Source: Gemmatimonadota bacterium (GTDB lineage Bacteria > Gemmatimonadota > Gemmatimonadetes > Longimicrobiales > Gaopeijiaceae). Taken from it: a stretch of DNA of 64,000 nucleotides. Of the stretch, positions 20,260-28,159 are shown in pieces; positions within the stretch are counted from its first letter, which is position 1; every line of letters begins with the position of its first letter. The notes beneath the pieces are model-generated. The model was not told the origin of the DNA. It did not search any database and saw nothing but the letters and a program-made list of their open reading frames with translations. Position numbers and translations under genes: made by a program. The stretch spans positions 25,001-89,000 of the forward strand of contig JACZXQ010000003.1 in assembly GCA_022571515.1 (NCBI GenBank), read 5' to 3'.

Positions 20260-21263
20260 TGTCCCAGGACGGTCCGACGATCGGCGTGATAGGAGCCGGC
20301 AGCCTGGGGTTCCACCACGCCCGCATTCTCGCCGGCCTGAAAGGTGTCCGAATGGCCGGCGTCTTCGACCTGGATCCGGCCCGCTCCCGACACGCGGCGA
20401 CGGAGTTGGGCGTGGTGATCCACGGATCGATGGATGCTCTCCTGAGCGTGGCCCACGCTGTGGTGGTGGCTGTGCCGACGTCGGACCACGAGACTGTGGC
20501 GATCGCCGCCCTCGAGCAGGGCGTGCATGTGTTGATCGAGAAGCCCATGGCGCCGAGCCTCGAGGCCGCCGACCGGATCCTCGCGGCCGCAGAGTCGCCG
20601 GGTGCCGTTGTGCAGGTGGGGCACGTCGAGCGTTTCAACCGCGCCGTGTTGGCAGCCGAGCCCTATCTCGACGAGCCGCTGTTCATCGAGTCACACAGGC
20701 TCGCGCCTTTCAACCCCCGTGGCACCGACGTGGCGGTGGTCCTGGACCTCATGATCCACGACGTGGATCTCGTTCAGAGCCTGGTCGGCGGGGACATCAG
20801 TGACATCGCGGCAACCGGAATTCCCATCTTCACGGATACCGTGGACATCGCCAGCGCGCGACTAACCTTCGAGGGCGGAGCGGTCGCCAACCTGACCGCG
20901 AGCCGCGTGTCCGTCGAGCGCATGCGAAAGCTCCGGATCTTTCAGGCGTCGGGCTACTTGAGCCTCAACCTGGCCGACGGCTCCGGTGAGTTTCTCAGGC
21001 TCAAACGCGGTCTTCCGGTGTTCTCCGACGATAGCGCCTGGGAGGGAGTCGAGGACGAAGGACTGGCTTCCCTGGTGGAGCGCATCCCGCTGGTCGGTGA
21101 AGACGCAGAGCCTCTTGCCAAGCAGTTGGAGAATTTTCGTGATGCGGTGCAAGGAGTCACACCGCCTGCCGTGAGTGGGCGGGATGGTCGTTCGGCTCTG
21201 GCCGTGTCTCTAGCGATCGAAGAACGGATTAAGGCCCATGTCGCTAATACGTATTCGCCGTAA
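20259..21263 (+). CDS. Gfo/Idh/MocA oxidoreductase, GnnA-like
   Basis: This 334-residue NAD(P)-dependent dehydrogenase has an N-terminal Rossmann fold (GVIGAGSLGFHHARIL). The catalytic lysine segment is VLIEKPMAPS at about 92, and a GFO/IDH/MocA C-terminal domain includes VVLDLMIHDVDLVQSL. It lies between lpxA and lpxB with one-base overlap to lpxA. In Acidithiobacillus ferrooxidans this slot holds gnnA, which oxidises UDP-GlcNAc at C3 for amide-linked lipid A, together with the transaminase gnnB. No aminotransferase gene is present in this window, so the substrate stays open. A role in lipid A sugar modification is inferred from position. Confidence 0.75.
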   Translation: MSQDGPTIGVIGAGSLGFHHARILAGLKGVRMAGVFDLDPARSRHAATELGVVIHGSMDALLSVAHAVVVAVPTSDHETVAIAALEQGVHVLIEKPMAPSLEAADRILAAAESPGAVVQVGHVERFNRAVLAAEPYLDEPLFIESHRLAPFNPRGTDVAVVLDLMIHDVDLVQSLVGGDISDIAATGIPIFTDTVDIASARLTFEGGAVANLTASRVSVERMRKLRIFQASGYLSLNLADGSGEFLRLKRGLPVFSDDSAWEGVEDEGLASLVERIPLVGEDAEPLAKQLENFRDAVQGVTPPAVSGRDGRSALAVSLAIEERIKAHVANTYSP

Positions 21264-21372
21264 CCGTAAGAAGGCTTGGATCGATTTCAAGAAGGGATCG
21301 CCTCCCATGAAGCTGAGCCTGCTGCTTCTTATCGTCGCGCTGGCCATCTGGTATCTCGGGACGCGATTCTGA
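21238..21372 (+). CDS. 44-residue single-pass membrane ORF
   Basis: A short frame from ATG 21238 to TGA 21370-21372 overlaps the end of the oxidoreductase gene by 26 bases and ends 7 bases before lpxB. It encodes a very basic N terminus (SLIRIRRNRKKAWIDFKKG), then a hydrophobic helix (LSLLLLIVALAIWYLGTRF). An internal ATG at 21307 would give a 21-residue peptide of mostly helix. The positive-inside layout suggests a cytoplasmic N terminus anchored in the inner membrane. Tight fit in the lipid A operon favours a real small protein, but no homology can be shown here. Confidence 0.5.
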   Translation: MSLIRIRRNRKKAWIDFKKGSPPMKLSLLLLIVALAIWYLGTRF

Positions 21373-21379
21373 GGTCCGG

Positions 21380-22501
21380 GTGACACCCAGGATCCTGCTG
21401 TTGGCCGGAGAGGCCTCCGGCGACAAACACGGAGCCGGCGTCGTGCGGGCGCTGAAGGCGCGCTACCCGGATAGCGAGTTCGTGGGACTCGGCGGCCCCC
21501 TCATGCAGGCCCAAGGGGTCGAGTTGATGGTGGGCCTGGAGCAACTCGCCGTCATGGGCTTTGTCGAGGTTGCCTTCCGTCTCCCATTTTTCTGGAAGCT
21601 CGAGAGGCGCATCCACAGATTGTTGGACGGCGGGACGATCGATCTCGTCATCCCTATCGACTATCCTGGATTCAACCTGCGAGTTGCCCGCGCCGCTCAT
21701 CGCTGCGGCATCCCCGTGCTCTACTACATCGCGCCCCAAGTCTGGGCATGGAAGCCGGGGCGCACCGCGCGCGTCGCCGAGTACGCTGATCGCCTGGCGG
21801 TCATTCTGCCGTTCGAGAAGGAGATTTTCGAGGCAGCCGGGGCCGCCGTGACCTTCGTAGGGCATCCCCTTCTGGACCTGGCCGGGCCCGAAACGACAGA
21901 GTCGGAGTTCCGACGACGCTGGGGCCTTCACGCGGAGGGTCCCATCCTCGCGCTCATGCCCGGATCTCGTCGTCAGGAAATCGACCGCCACCTCGATATC
22001 TTCGTCCGCGCCGCCGCACTCGCTCGCGAGACACACCCCGATCTGCAGCCCGTGCTTGCGCGCGCCTCACCGGTGCCGCTGACCGCCTTCGACGGGACAG
22101 GCCTTCCTGTGGTGGAGGACGCCCGCAATCTGTTGGCCTTTTCCAGAGCCGCTCTGGTCAAATCCGGCACCGGAACGTTGGAGGCTGCACTCGAGGGCAC
22201 GCCGTTCATTACCGTATATCGGACCCATCCGCTGACGTACGCACTGGCCCGCCGTCTGATGAATACAGAACGCATCGGCCTCGCCAACCTCGTGGCCGGT
22301 GAAGCTGTCGTGCCGGAGGTGATTCAACAGGAAGCGACGCCGGAACGGCTGGCAGAGTTGCTCGAGCCCCTCTTGGGCGAGGGCTCCCGCGAGCGCACAG
22401 AAATGGTCGCAGGGCTAGGGCGCGTCCGTGGCTCCCTAGGCTCTGCGGGCGCTTCGGGGCGGGTGGCCGCGCTGGCCGCCGAACTCCTGGACCGCGACTG
22501 A
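21380..22501 (+). CDS. lpxB: Lipid A disaccharide synthase
   Basis: LpxB joins UDP-2,3-diacylglucosamine and lipid X to make the lipid A disaccharide. The 373-residue GT19 protein starts with LLLAGEASGDKHGAGVV and contains PIDYPGFNLRVA, YYIAPQVWAWKPGR and LALMPGSRRQEI, all characteristic. SGTGTLEAALEGTPFITVYR holds the UDP-binding region. The start is GTG 21380. It follows the small membrane ORF and precedes an acyltransferase gene by 2 bases. No lpxH or lpxI is seen nearby. Confidence 0.95.
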   Translation: MTPRILLLAGEASGDKHGAGVVRALKARYPDSEFVGLGGPLMQAQGVELMVGLEQLAVMGFVEVAFRLPFFWKLERRIHRLLDGGTIDLVIPIDYPGFNLRVARAAHRCGIPVLYYIAPQVWAWKPGRTARVAEYADRLAVILPFEKEIFEAAGAAVTFVGHPLLDLAGPETTESEFRRRWGLHAEGPILALMPGSRRQEIDRHLDIFVRAAALARETHPDLQPVLARASPVPLTAFDGTGLPVVEDARNLLAFSRAALVKSGTGTLEAALEGTPFITVYRTHPLTYALARRLMNTERIGLANLVAGEAVVPEVIQQEATPERLAELLEPLLGEGSRERTEMVAGLGRVRGSLGSAGASGRVAALAAELLDRD

Positions 22502-22503
22502 CC

Positions 22504-23172
22504 ATGCGCACGAGCCTACGAGTCCAGATCGCGGGCATCCTTGGTCACGGGATGCTTGGATCGCTATTTCTCACCCTGCGGTATCACCTTACGGGAGTGG
22601 AGCACCTCGAGCGGCTTCGTGCGGCCGGTCAGCCGGTGATCTTCGTCTTCTGGCACGGACAGATGCTGCCTTTGGTACATCTCCATCGCAATGAGGGCTC
22701 TGTCGTACTGGTCAGCGAACACGCGGATGGCGAGTACCTCACACAGATCCTGAGACGCTACCGATTTGCCACCGTTCGGGGATCGAGCACGCGCGGGGCG
22801 GTGAAGGGGCTCAAGGGAATGATCCGCGCCGCGCGCCGTGGCCGTGATTTGGCCCTGACGCCCGACGGACCACAGGGTCCGCGATTTCGGTTCAAGACGG
22901 GGGCCTTGAAGGTCGCCCAGGTGACGGGACTCCCCATCCTACCGGTGGCCACCGGTGCGACTGCCGCCTGGTGGATGAGTAGCTGGGACCGCTTCATGCT
23001 GCCCAAGCCATTCTCTCGCGTGAACGTCGAGTACGGGGCGCCTCACGTCATCCCGCGCCGCGCGAGTGAAGACGAGCTCCGGGACCGAGCGGCGGCCCTG
23101 GAATCCGAGTTGATCCGGATGACCGAGCGAGTGAACGGCCGGGGCGGTGCGCGCGAGGTCCTGGAGTCGTGA
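22504..23172 (+). CDS. DUF374 lysophospholipid acyltransferase-family protein
   Basis: The 222-residue protein has the acyltransferase core of DUF374. VIFVFWHGQMLPLV replaces the usual HX4D region, and VRGSSTRGAVKGLKGMI, LTPDGPQGPRF and LPILPVATGATAAWW follow. An N-terminal hydrophobic stretch could associate with the membrane. Set between lpxB and lpxK, it may add a late acyl chain to a lipid A precursor in place of LpxL. That function is inferred from context. It overlaps lpxK by 4 bases. Confidence 0.8.
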   Translation: MRTSLRVQIAGILGHGMLGSLFLTLRYHLTGVEHLERLRAAGQPVIFVFWHGQMLPLVHLHRNEGSVVLVSEHADGEYLTQILRRYRFATVRGSSTRGAVKGLKGMIRAARRGRDLALTPDGPQGPRFRFKTGALKVAQVTGLPILPVATGATAAWWMSSWDRFMLPKPFSRVNVEYGAPHVIPRRASEDELRDRAAALESELIRMTERVNGRGGAREVLES

Positions 23173-24197
23173 TTGCGGCCGCCCCCGATGGATTCATCGC
23201 GCGCTGGTGGCGGGGAGAAGCGGGCGCGGCGGGCTCCCTTGCCTCGGTGCTCACGCTCCCCGCAGCGGCGGCGTACCGTGGGGTGACCACGCTGAGGAAC
23301 GTGGCCTTCGATCGCGGTCTGTTGGGCGTCGACCAGGCCGACGTACCCGTCATCTCGGTCGGCAACATCACGGTAGGCGGCACCGGGAAGACGCCGTTCG
23401 CCGGCTGGGTCGTGCGTGAGTTGCTGGCCGATGGCCGGACCCCGGCACTCCTTTGCCGAGGTCATGGCTCGGACGAGCCCCTCCTGCACGAGCGGTGGAA
23501 CCCCGACGCCCAGGTGGTCACGAACGCCGATCGCCGGGCAGGTGCCCGCGAGGCCGTGCGCAACGGAGCCGACATCATCGTTCTCGACGATGGCTTCCAG
23601 CATCGTCGGCTCCGCAGAGACCTGGATATCGTTCTGGTGACCCAGCGCCAGGGGATCCGGGGGCGTCTACTCCCGCGGGGGCCTTTCCGTGAGAGCGCGC
23701 GTGCCCTCCATCGGGCCGATCTCGTCATCCTGGCGCACAAGGGGGCTCCGGCGGCCGCCATGGACGTCTGCGCCCGCTCGGTAGCGGACGTCCGGCCCGA
23801 TCTGCCCCGCCTTCAGATGTGCTTCGCCCCCGGCTCCTGGCACCGGCTCGACGGTCGGGAGGCCGAACCGCCCGAAATGGCGGACCTCCTCGGAGTGACC
23901 AGTGTAGCCGATCCCGGCGCGTTCGGTCCTTTCATCACCACGTCTACCGGCGCGACAGTTTCGGTCAGGGCGTACCCCGATCATCACGAGTACTCCGAGG
24001 CCGATGTGCGAGCAATCACAGACGCAGCAGCCGGTCGCACCGTCGTTACCACGGAGAAGGACAGCGTGAAGCTGGTCAGGTTTACACATCTGCTGCCCGA
24101 CGTGAGAGTGCTCAGTCTCCGGCTGGAGTGGGAGGCGGGAGAGGAAATCGTACGTCAGCGCCTTCGTGCCCTTTTTGAGACAGCGGCGCATGGCTGA
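23169..24197 (+). CDS. lpxK: Tetraacyldisaccharide 4'-kinase
   Basis: LpxK phosphorylates the 4' position to form lipid IVA at the inner membrane. The 342-residue protein has an N-terminal membrane-associated helix and the P-loop SVGNITVGGTGKTPFAGW at about 58-75. VVTNADRRAGAREA and VLDDGFQHRRLRRD are diagnostic for LpxK. It begins at GTG 23169 overlapping the acyltransferase stop, and ends inside the nadB start (8-base overlap). Confidence 0.93.
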   Translation: MIAAAPDGFIARWWRGEAGAAGSLASVLTLPAAAAYRGVTTLRNVAFDRGLLGVDQADVPVISVGNITVGGTGKTPFAGWVVRELLADGRTPALLCRGHGSDEPLLHERWNPDAQVVTNADRRAGAREAVRNGADIIVLDDGFQHRRLRRDLDIVLVTQRQGIRGRLLPRGPFRESARALHRADLVILAHKGAPAAAMDVCARSVADVRPDLPRLQMCFAPGSWHRLDGREAEPPEMADLLGVTSVADPGAFGPFITTSTGATVSVRAYPDHHEYSEADVRAITDAAAGRTVVTTEKDSVKLVRFTHLLPDVRVLSLRLEWEAGEEIVRQRLRALFETAAHG

Positions 24198-25800
24198 TCC
24201 GATCGTCGTCGAGACCGAAGTGCTGGTGATCGGGAGCGGCATAGCGGGGCTCTCGTTCGCACTCAAGATGGCCCCGGCCGCACGCGTTCTGGTCATCACC
24301 AAAAAGGAAAGCGCCACCTCCAACACCAACCACGCCAAAGGAGGAATCGCGGCGGCCCTCGGCGACGACGACAGCCCGGAGCTACACGTGCGCGACACCC
24401 TCGCGACAGGGTCGGGGCTGAGCAACAGGGAGGCAGTCGAGGTGATGGCCGCCGAGGGTCCCGAACGGGTTCGCGAGCTGGTGGCGTGGGGAACGGCGTT
24501 CGATCACACCGGTGAGAACCTCTCGCTCGGCATGGAAGGCGGTCACTCGAGGAGGCGGATCGCCTTCCAAGGTGATGCCACCGGGCGCGCGATCGAGTCG
24601 GCTCTCATCCGAGCCGTGGAGAGCACCCCGAACATCGACGTAATGGAAGACCACGTGGCCGTCGACCTGCTCGTGGCTTCTCGGCCCGGACCCGATCCCC
24701 GTCGGTGCGTTGGGGCGATCGTCCTCGATCGCCACGGCCATCGCCTCATCGAGGTGCACGCCCGGATCACGCTCCTCGCTTCGGGGGGATGCGGCCAGGT
24801 GTATCTGCACACGACCAACCCGGACATCGCGACGGGCGACGGCATAGCCATCGCGCGTCGCGCCGGCGTCCGCATCGGCAATATGGAGTTCATGCAGTTC
24901 CACCCCACCGCCCTCTATCCCACCGAGGACCCCGCGTTCCTGATCTCGGAGACCGTACGAGGCGAAGGCGCGATCCTGCGTCGCATGGACGGGGTTCCCA
25001 TCATGAGCGGATACGATCCCAGAGGCTCTCTGGCCCCCCGCGATGTCGTAGCCCGCACCATCGACATGGAACTGCGCAAACGCGGGGAGACCCACGCCAT
25101 TCTCGATGTCTCCGCCATCGAACCCGATATGTTCGCGTCCCGGTTTCCCGGTACGCTGGAGGGGTGCCGGTCTCGCGGGATCGACCCTCTGCGCGACGGC
25201 ATTCCGGTCGTTCCGGCTGCGCACTACGCATGCGGTGGCGTGTTCACCGACTCCGATGCACGCACCTCACTCGATGGCCTCTACGCGGCCGGTGAGGTGG
25301 CATGCACCGGCGTCCATGGTGCGAACCGGCTGGCCTCCAATTCCTTGCTGGAGGCCGTGGTGTTCAGCCACCGGGCCGCCTTGGCGGTGACCGCGGAGCT
25401 CGAACGTGAGCGTGAGCAAAGCTCCGGCCTCGTGCTCGAGTCGTCGCCCGTGGCCACTGGCGGAGGTAGGCCGCTCGACGAAATCGAGGAGGCGCGCGGA
25501 CGACTCCGCGCACTCATGTGGGAACTCGTCGGTATCGTCCGTACGGACGCCCAGCTCCAGGAGGCCGAACGCGAGCTCTCGCGAATCTCCCGGGAGCACG
25601 ACGAAGCTCCCATCTCGGAGTGTCCGACCACGGAGGCGATCGAGCTCGGCAACCTCATCGAGTGTGCGCGCCTGATCGTGTGCTGCGCCCTGTGGCGTCG
25701 GGAGAGCCGCGGCCTGCACTTCAACACCGATCATCCGGAGACCGATGACGACCGCTTCCTCAGGGACAGTGCGGCCCCGGACATGGTCGAGATCCCGTGA
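24190..25800 (+). CDS. nadB: L-aspartate oxidase
   Basis: NadB oxidises aspartate to iminoaspartate with FAD, the first step of de novo NAD synthesis. The 536-residue flavoprotein has the dinucleotide motif VIGSGIAGLSFAL and then SATSNTNHAKGGIAA. SGGCGQVYLHTTNPDIATGD, FHPTALY and PAAHYACGGV follow, and the C-terminal helical domain is present. I chose ATG 24190 because the FAD motif lies close behind it. No nadA or nadC is in the window. It overlaps lpxK by 8 bases and rlmH by 4. Confidence 0.94.
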   Translation: MADPIVVETEVLVIGSGIAGLSFALKMAPAARVLVITKKESATSNTNHAKGGIAAALGDDDSPELHVRDTLATGSGLSNREAVEVMAAEGPERVRELVAWGTAFDHTGENLSLGMEGGHSRRRIAFQGDATGRAIESALIRAVESTPNIDVMEDHVAVDLLVASRPGPDPRRCVGAIVLDRHGHRLIEVHARITLLASGGCGQVYLHTTNPDIATGDGIAIARRAGVRIGNMEFMQFHPTALYPTEDPAFLISETVRGEGAILRRMDGVPIMSGYDPRGSLAPRDVVARTIDMELRKRGETHAILDVSAIEPDMFASRFPGTLEGCRSRGIDPLRDGIPVVPAAHYACGGVFTDSDARTSLDGLYAAGEVACTGVHGANRLASNSLLEAVVFSHRAALAVTAELEREREQSSGLVLESSPVATGGGRPLDEIEEARGRLRALMWELVGIVRTDAQLQEAERELSRISREHDEAPISECPTTEAIELGNLIECARLIVCCALWRRESRGLHFNTDHPETDDDRFLRDSAAPDMVEIP

Positions 25801-26279
25801 AGGTCACCGTACTCGCTGTCGGCCGGGTGAGAGGCGCGCTGGAGGCACCGGTCCAGGATTTCGAGCGGCGCGCGGGTCGCTATTGGAAGCTCGACATCGT
25901 CGAGGTCGATGCCGGGGGCCCGAAAGGCGGAGACAAGTCCCCAGAGGCGGTACGCGCCGCGGAAGGGGAACGACTCGATCGGCGTATTCCGGCCGGCACG
26001 GACATCGTTGCCCTCACCCGCAGGGGCACGGCCATGTCTTCCATGGAGTTGGCCCGCTACCTGGAAGAGCGGTGCGTGCGTTCCTCGCCGGGAGTGACGT
26101 TCGTGCTGGGGGGTGCCTTCGGCCTCGGAGACGCACTCTTGGCCAAGGCCTCCAAGAAGCTTGCCCTGTCACGGATGACCATGCCCCACGAGATGGCCCG
26201 GCTGGTGCTTGCCGAGCAACTCTACCGGGCAGGGACGATCCTCAAGAACGAGCCGTATCACAAGGGGAGTGCTACTTGA
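25797..26279 (+). CDS. rlmH: 23S rRNA pseudouridine-1915 N3-methyltransferase
   Basis: RlmH methylates pseudouridine 1915 in helix 69 of 23S rRNA using SAM. The 160-residue SPOUT protein has TFVLGGAFGLGDALLAKASK for cofactor binding and ends with LSRMTMPHEMARLVLAEQLYRA and NEPYHKG, typical of the family. It starts at ATGA overlapping nadB. Its stop overlaps the TTG start of bshC, so the two are translationally coupled. Confidence 0.95.
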   Translation: MKVTVLAVGRVRGALEAPVQDFERRAGRYWKLDIVEVDAGGPKGGDKSPEAVRAAEGERLDRRIPAGTDIVALTRRGTAMSSMELARYLEERCVRSSPGVTFVLGGAFGLGDALLAKASKKLALSRMTMPHEMARLVLAEQLYRAGTILKNEPYHKGSAT

Positions 26280-27874
26280 ACGTCGAACTCATCGTCGGCT
26301 GGCCGGATGGGTCCGACCTCGCCCAAGACTACCTGGAGGCGTCGGGCCGCGTGACGCCCTATTACGGTGCGTCCTGGCGCGACACCGCGGCCTATCACGC
26401 CAAGCTCGACGATCTGGACGCCCGGTTCGACGCCGACGCCCGGCGGACAGCGCTCGGCGCCATGACGCTGCCGCCGGGCGTCTCGAACGAGCGCCTCGAC
26501 GCCTGGGTGGAGAAGGGGGGTCTGGTTGTAACCACGGGCCAGCAACCCGGTCTCTTTGGAGGTCCGCTGTACTCGATCTACAAGGCGCTGACCACGCTTT
26601 CCCTCGCCCGCGCCCTGGAGGCCGAGCTGGGCCGGCCCGTACTGCCCCTCTTCTGGGTAGCGTCGGACGATCATGATTGGGCCGAGGCGGACCACACCTA
26701 CGCCATCGACTCGGCGAACGAGCTTCGCCTCGTCCGAGTGGCCGACCCCGGAGCCAAGCAGCGGCCAATCCATCGCGTAGAGTTCTCCAAGGAGCTCGAC
26801 GTTGCGCTGGCTGAGTTCCTACAAGTGCTTCCCACTACGGATTTTAGTGACGATTATATAACGTTGCTTCGAGACGCGCATGATTCCTCGGCGACGCTCT
26901 CGAGCTCGTTCCAGCAGGTCATGGAAGGCCTGCTGGGGCCACAAGGACTCTTCTTCACGGATGCCGCCAACCCGGTGGTCAAGGATCGGTCTTCGGCTGT
27001 GCTCCTGGTCGAGTTGGACGCGGTCGGAAGCGAAGCGCTCCTGCGCGGCACAGCAGAGTCCCTGGAGGCGGACGGATACCACGTACAGGTCCATATCATG
27101 GACGGGGGCGTGAACCTCTTCCTGGAGGGCCCGGCGGGGCGCGAGCGTCTGTATCGGGACGACGCCGGTTTCCGCCTGCATCACTCCGGTGAACACCTGA
27201 CGCGCGAGGATATCCTGGCGAGAATCCAGGCGGATCCATCGGTCTTGAGCCCCAACGTCCTTCTCAGGCCCATCGTGGAGAGCGAGGTCTTTCCGGTTGT
27301 CAGCTACGTAGCAGGGCCGGGTGAGATAGCCTATTACGCCCAGATCCGTGTCCTTTTCGAGTCCCACGGCATGCGGATGCCGGTGATCCACCCACGGCAC
27401 GGGGTCACCGTCGTGGAACCCAAGATCCGCAAGGTAATGGACAAGTTCGAGGTCGGGCTGGAGACGCTCCGCCGCCCCCATCATGAGATCGCCAGCGAGA
27501 TCGCGAAAGATGAGGTGCCCGCAGACGTACGTAAGGCACTGGGGGGACTGCGGGGCGCGGTAGGCGAAGAGTCTTCGAAGTTACTCGAAGCCGCCCTGGC
27601 CATAGATCCCACGCTGAAGGGACCCGTGACCCATGCCCGCAACACCTCGTTCGCTGCCATACAGGAGGTCGAGAAAAAGATCGTGCAGAGCGTGAAACGC
27701 CAGAACGAGATCGCGTTGGGCCAGCTCGAGAAAGCCCAACTTCATTTGTTTCCAGAGGGGAAACCCCAGGAACGGGTGCTCAGCCCGTTCTACTACCTGT
27801 TCCGGTTCGGGAACCCCTTCATGGCCGCGCTAGTAGATGCACTCAAGGTGGATTTGCCCTCAGGATCGAAGTAA
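26276..27874 (+). CDS. bshC: Bacillithiol synthase BshC (putative cysteine ligase)
   Basis: BshC adds cysteine to GlcN-malate in the last step of bacillithiol synthesis. The 532-residue product has the typical VVTTGQQPGLFGGPLYSIYKA at about 83-103. LPLFWVASDDHDWAEADHTY, NVLLRPIVESEVFPVVSYVAGPGE and a long C-terminal coiled coil follow. I chose TTG 26276, preceded by AAGGGGAG; upstream sequence in this frame only overlaps rlmH. bshA and bshB are not in the window. The family assignment is strong. Confidence 0.92.
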   Translation: MNVELIVGWPDGSDLAQDYLEASGRVTPYYGASWRDTAAYHAKLDDLDARFDADARRTALGAMTLPPGVSNERLDAWVEKGGLVVTTGQQPGLFGGPLYSIYKALTTLSLARALEAELGRPVLPLFWVASDDHDWAEADHTYAIDSANELRLVRVADPGAKQRPIHRVEFSKELDVALAEFLQVLPTTDFSDDYITLLRDAHDSSATLSSSFQQVMEGLLGPQGLFFTDAANPVVKDRSSAVLLVELDAVGSEALLRGTAESLEADGYHVQVHIMDGGVNLFLEGPAGRERLYRDDAGFRLHHSGEHLTREDILARIQADPSVLSPNVLLRPIVESEVFPVVSYVAGPGEIAYYAQIRVLFESHGMRMPVIHPRHGVTVVEPKIRKVMDKFEVGLETLRRPHHEIASEIAKDEVPADVRKALGGLRGAVGEESSKLLEAALAIDPTLKGPVTHARNTSFAAIQEVEKKIVQSVKRQNEIALGQLEKAQLHLFPEGKPQERVLSPFYYLFRFGNPFMAALVDALKVDLPSGSK

Positions 27875-27883
27875 CTTCAGGCT

Positions 27884-28159
27884 ATGCTTCCGACGATCTT
27901 CATTCTGATACTGCTCATCCCGATCCTCGCGATCGTGCTGGACTCGCCCGTAGGGCGAGCGTTGGCCGGTCGTTTGGAACGAAAAGGGCTGGGCGAGGCG
28001 CCGGACATGATCGCGGAGCGTATGGCCTTCCTGGAGGGCGAGTTGGAGCGCCTTACGACCGAGGTGCGCAAGCTCGAGGAGGAGAGTCAATTCATGCACG
28101 ACCTGCTCGCCGATCGCCAACCTACAGAGGCCCTCCCACCCGTTGACGGAACCGACTAG
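27884..28159 (+). CDS. Small membrane protein with coiled coil
   Basis: This 91-residue protein has an N-terminal transmembrane helix (LPTIFILILLIPILAIVLD), a basic linker, and a predicted coiled coil (AERMAFLEGELERLTTEVRKLEEESQ, given here only as a 26-residue heptad region at about 43-68). The layout resembles PspB-like small membrane proteins but I see no signature. It sits 9 bases after bshC and overlaps the murJ start by 17 bases, so it is part of the same operon. Function is unknown. Confidence 0.6.
   Translation: MLPTIFILILLIPILAIVLDSPVGRALAGRLERKGLGEAPDMIAERMAFLEGELERLTTEVRKLEEESQFMHDLLADRQPTEALPPVDGTD

Noticed and set aside
25745-27874. A 709-residue ORF running through rlmH into bshC
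   Set aside because: Residues before TTG 26276 are out-of-frame translation of nadB/rlmH and have no family sequence; bshC begins at 26276 after AAGGGGAG.
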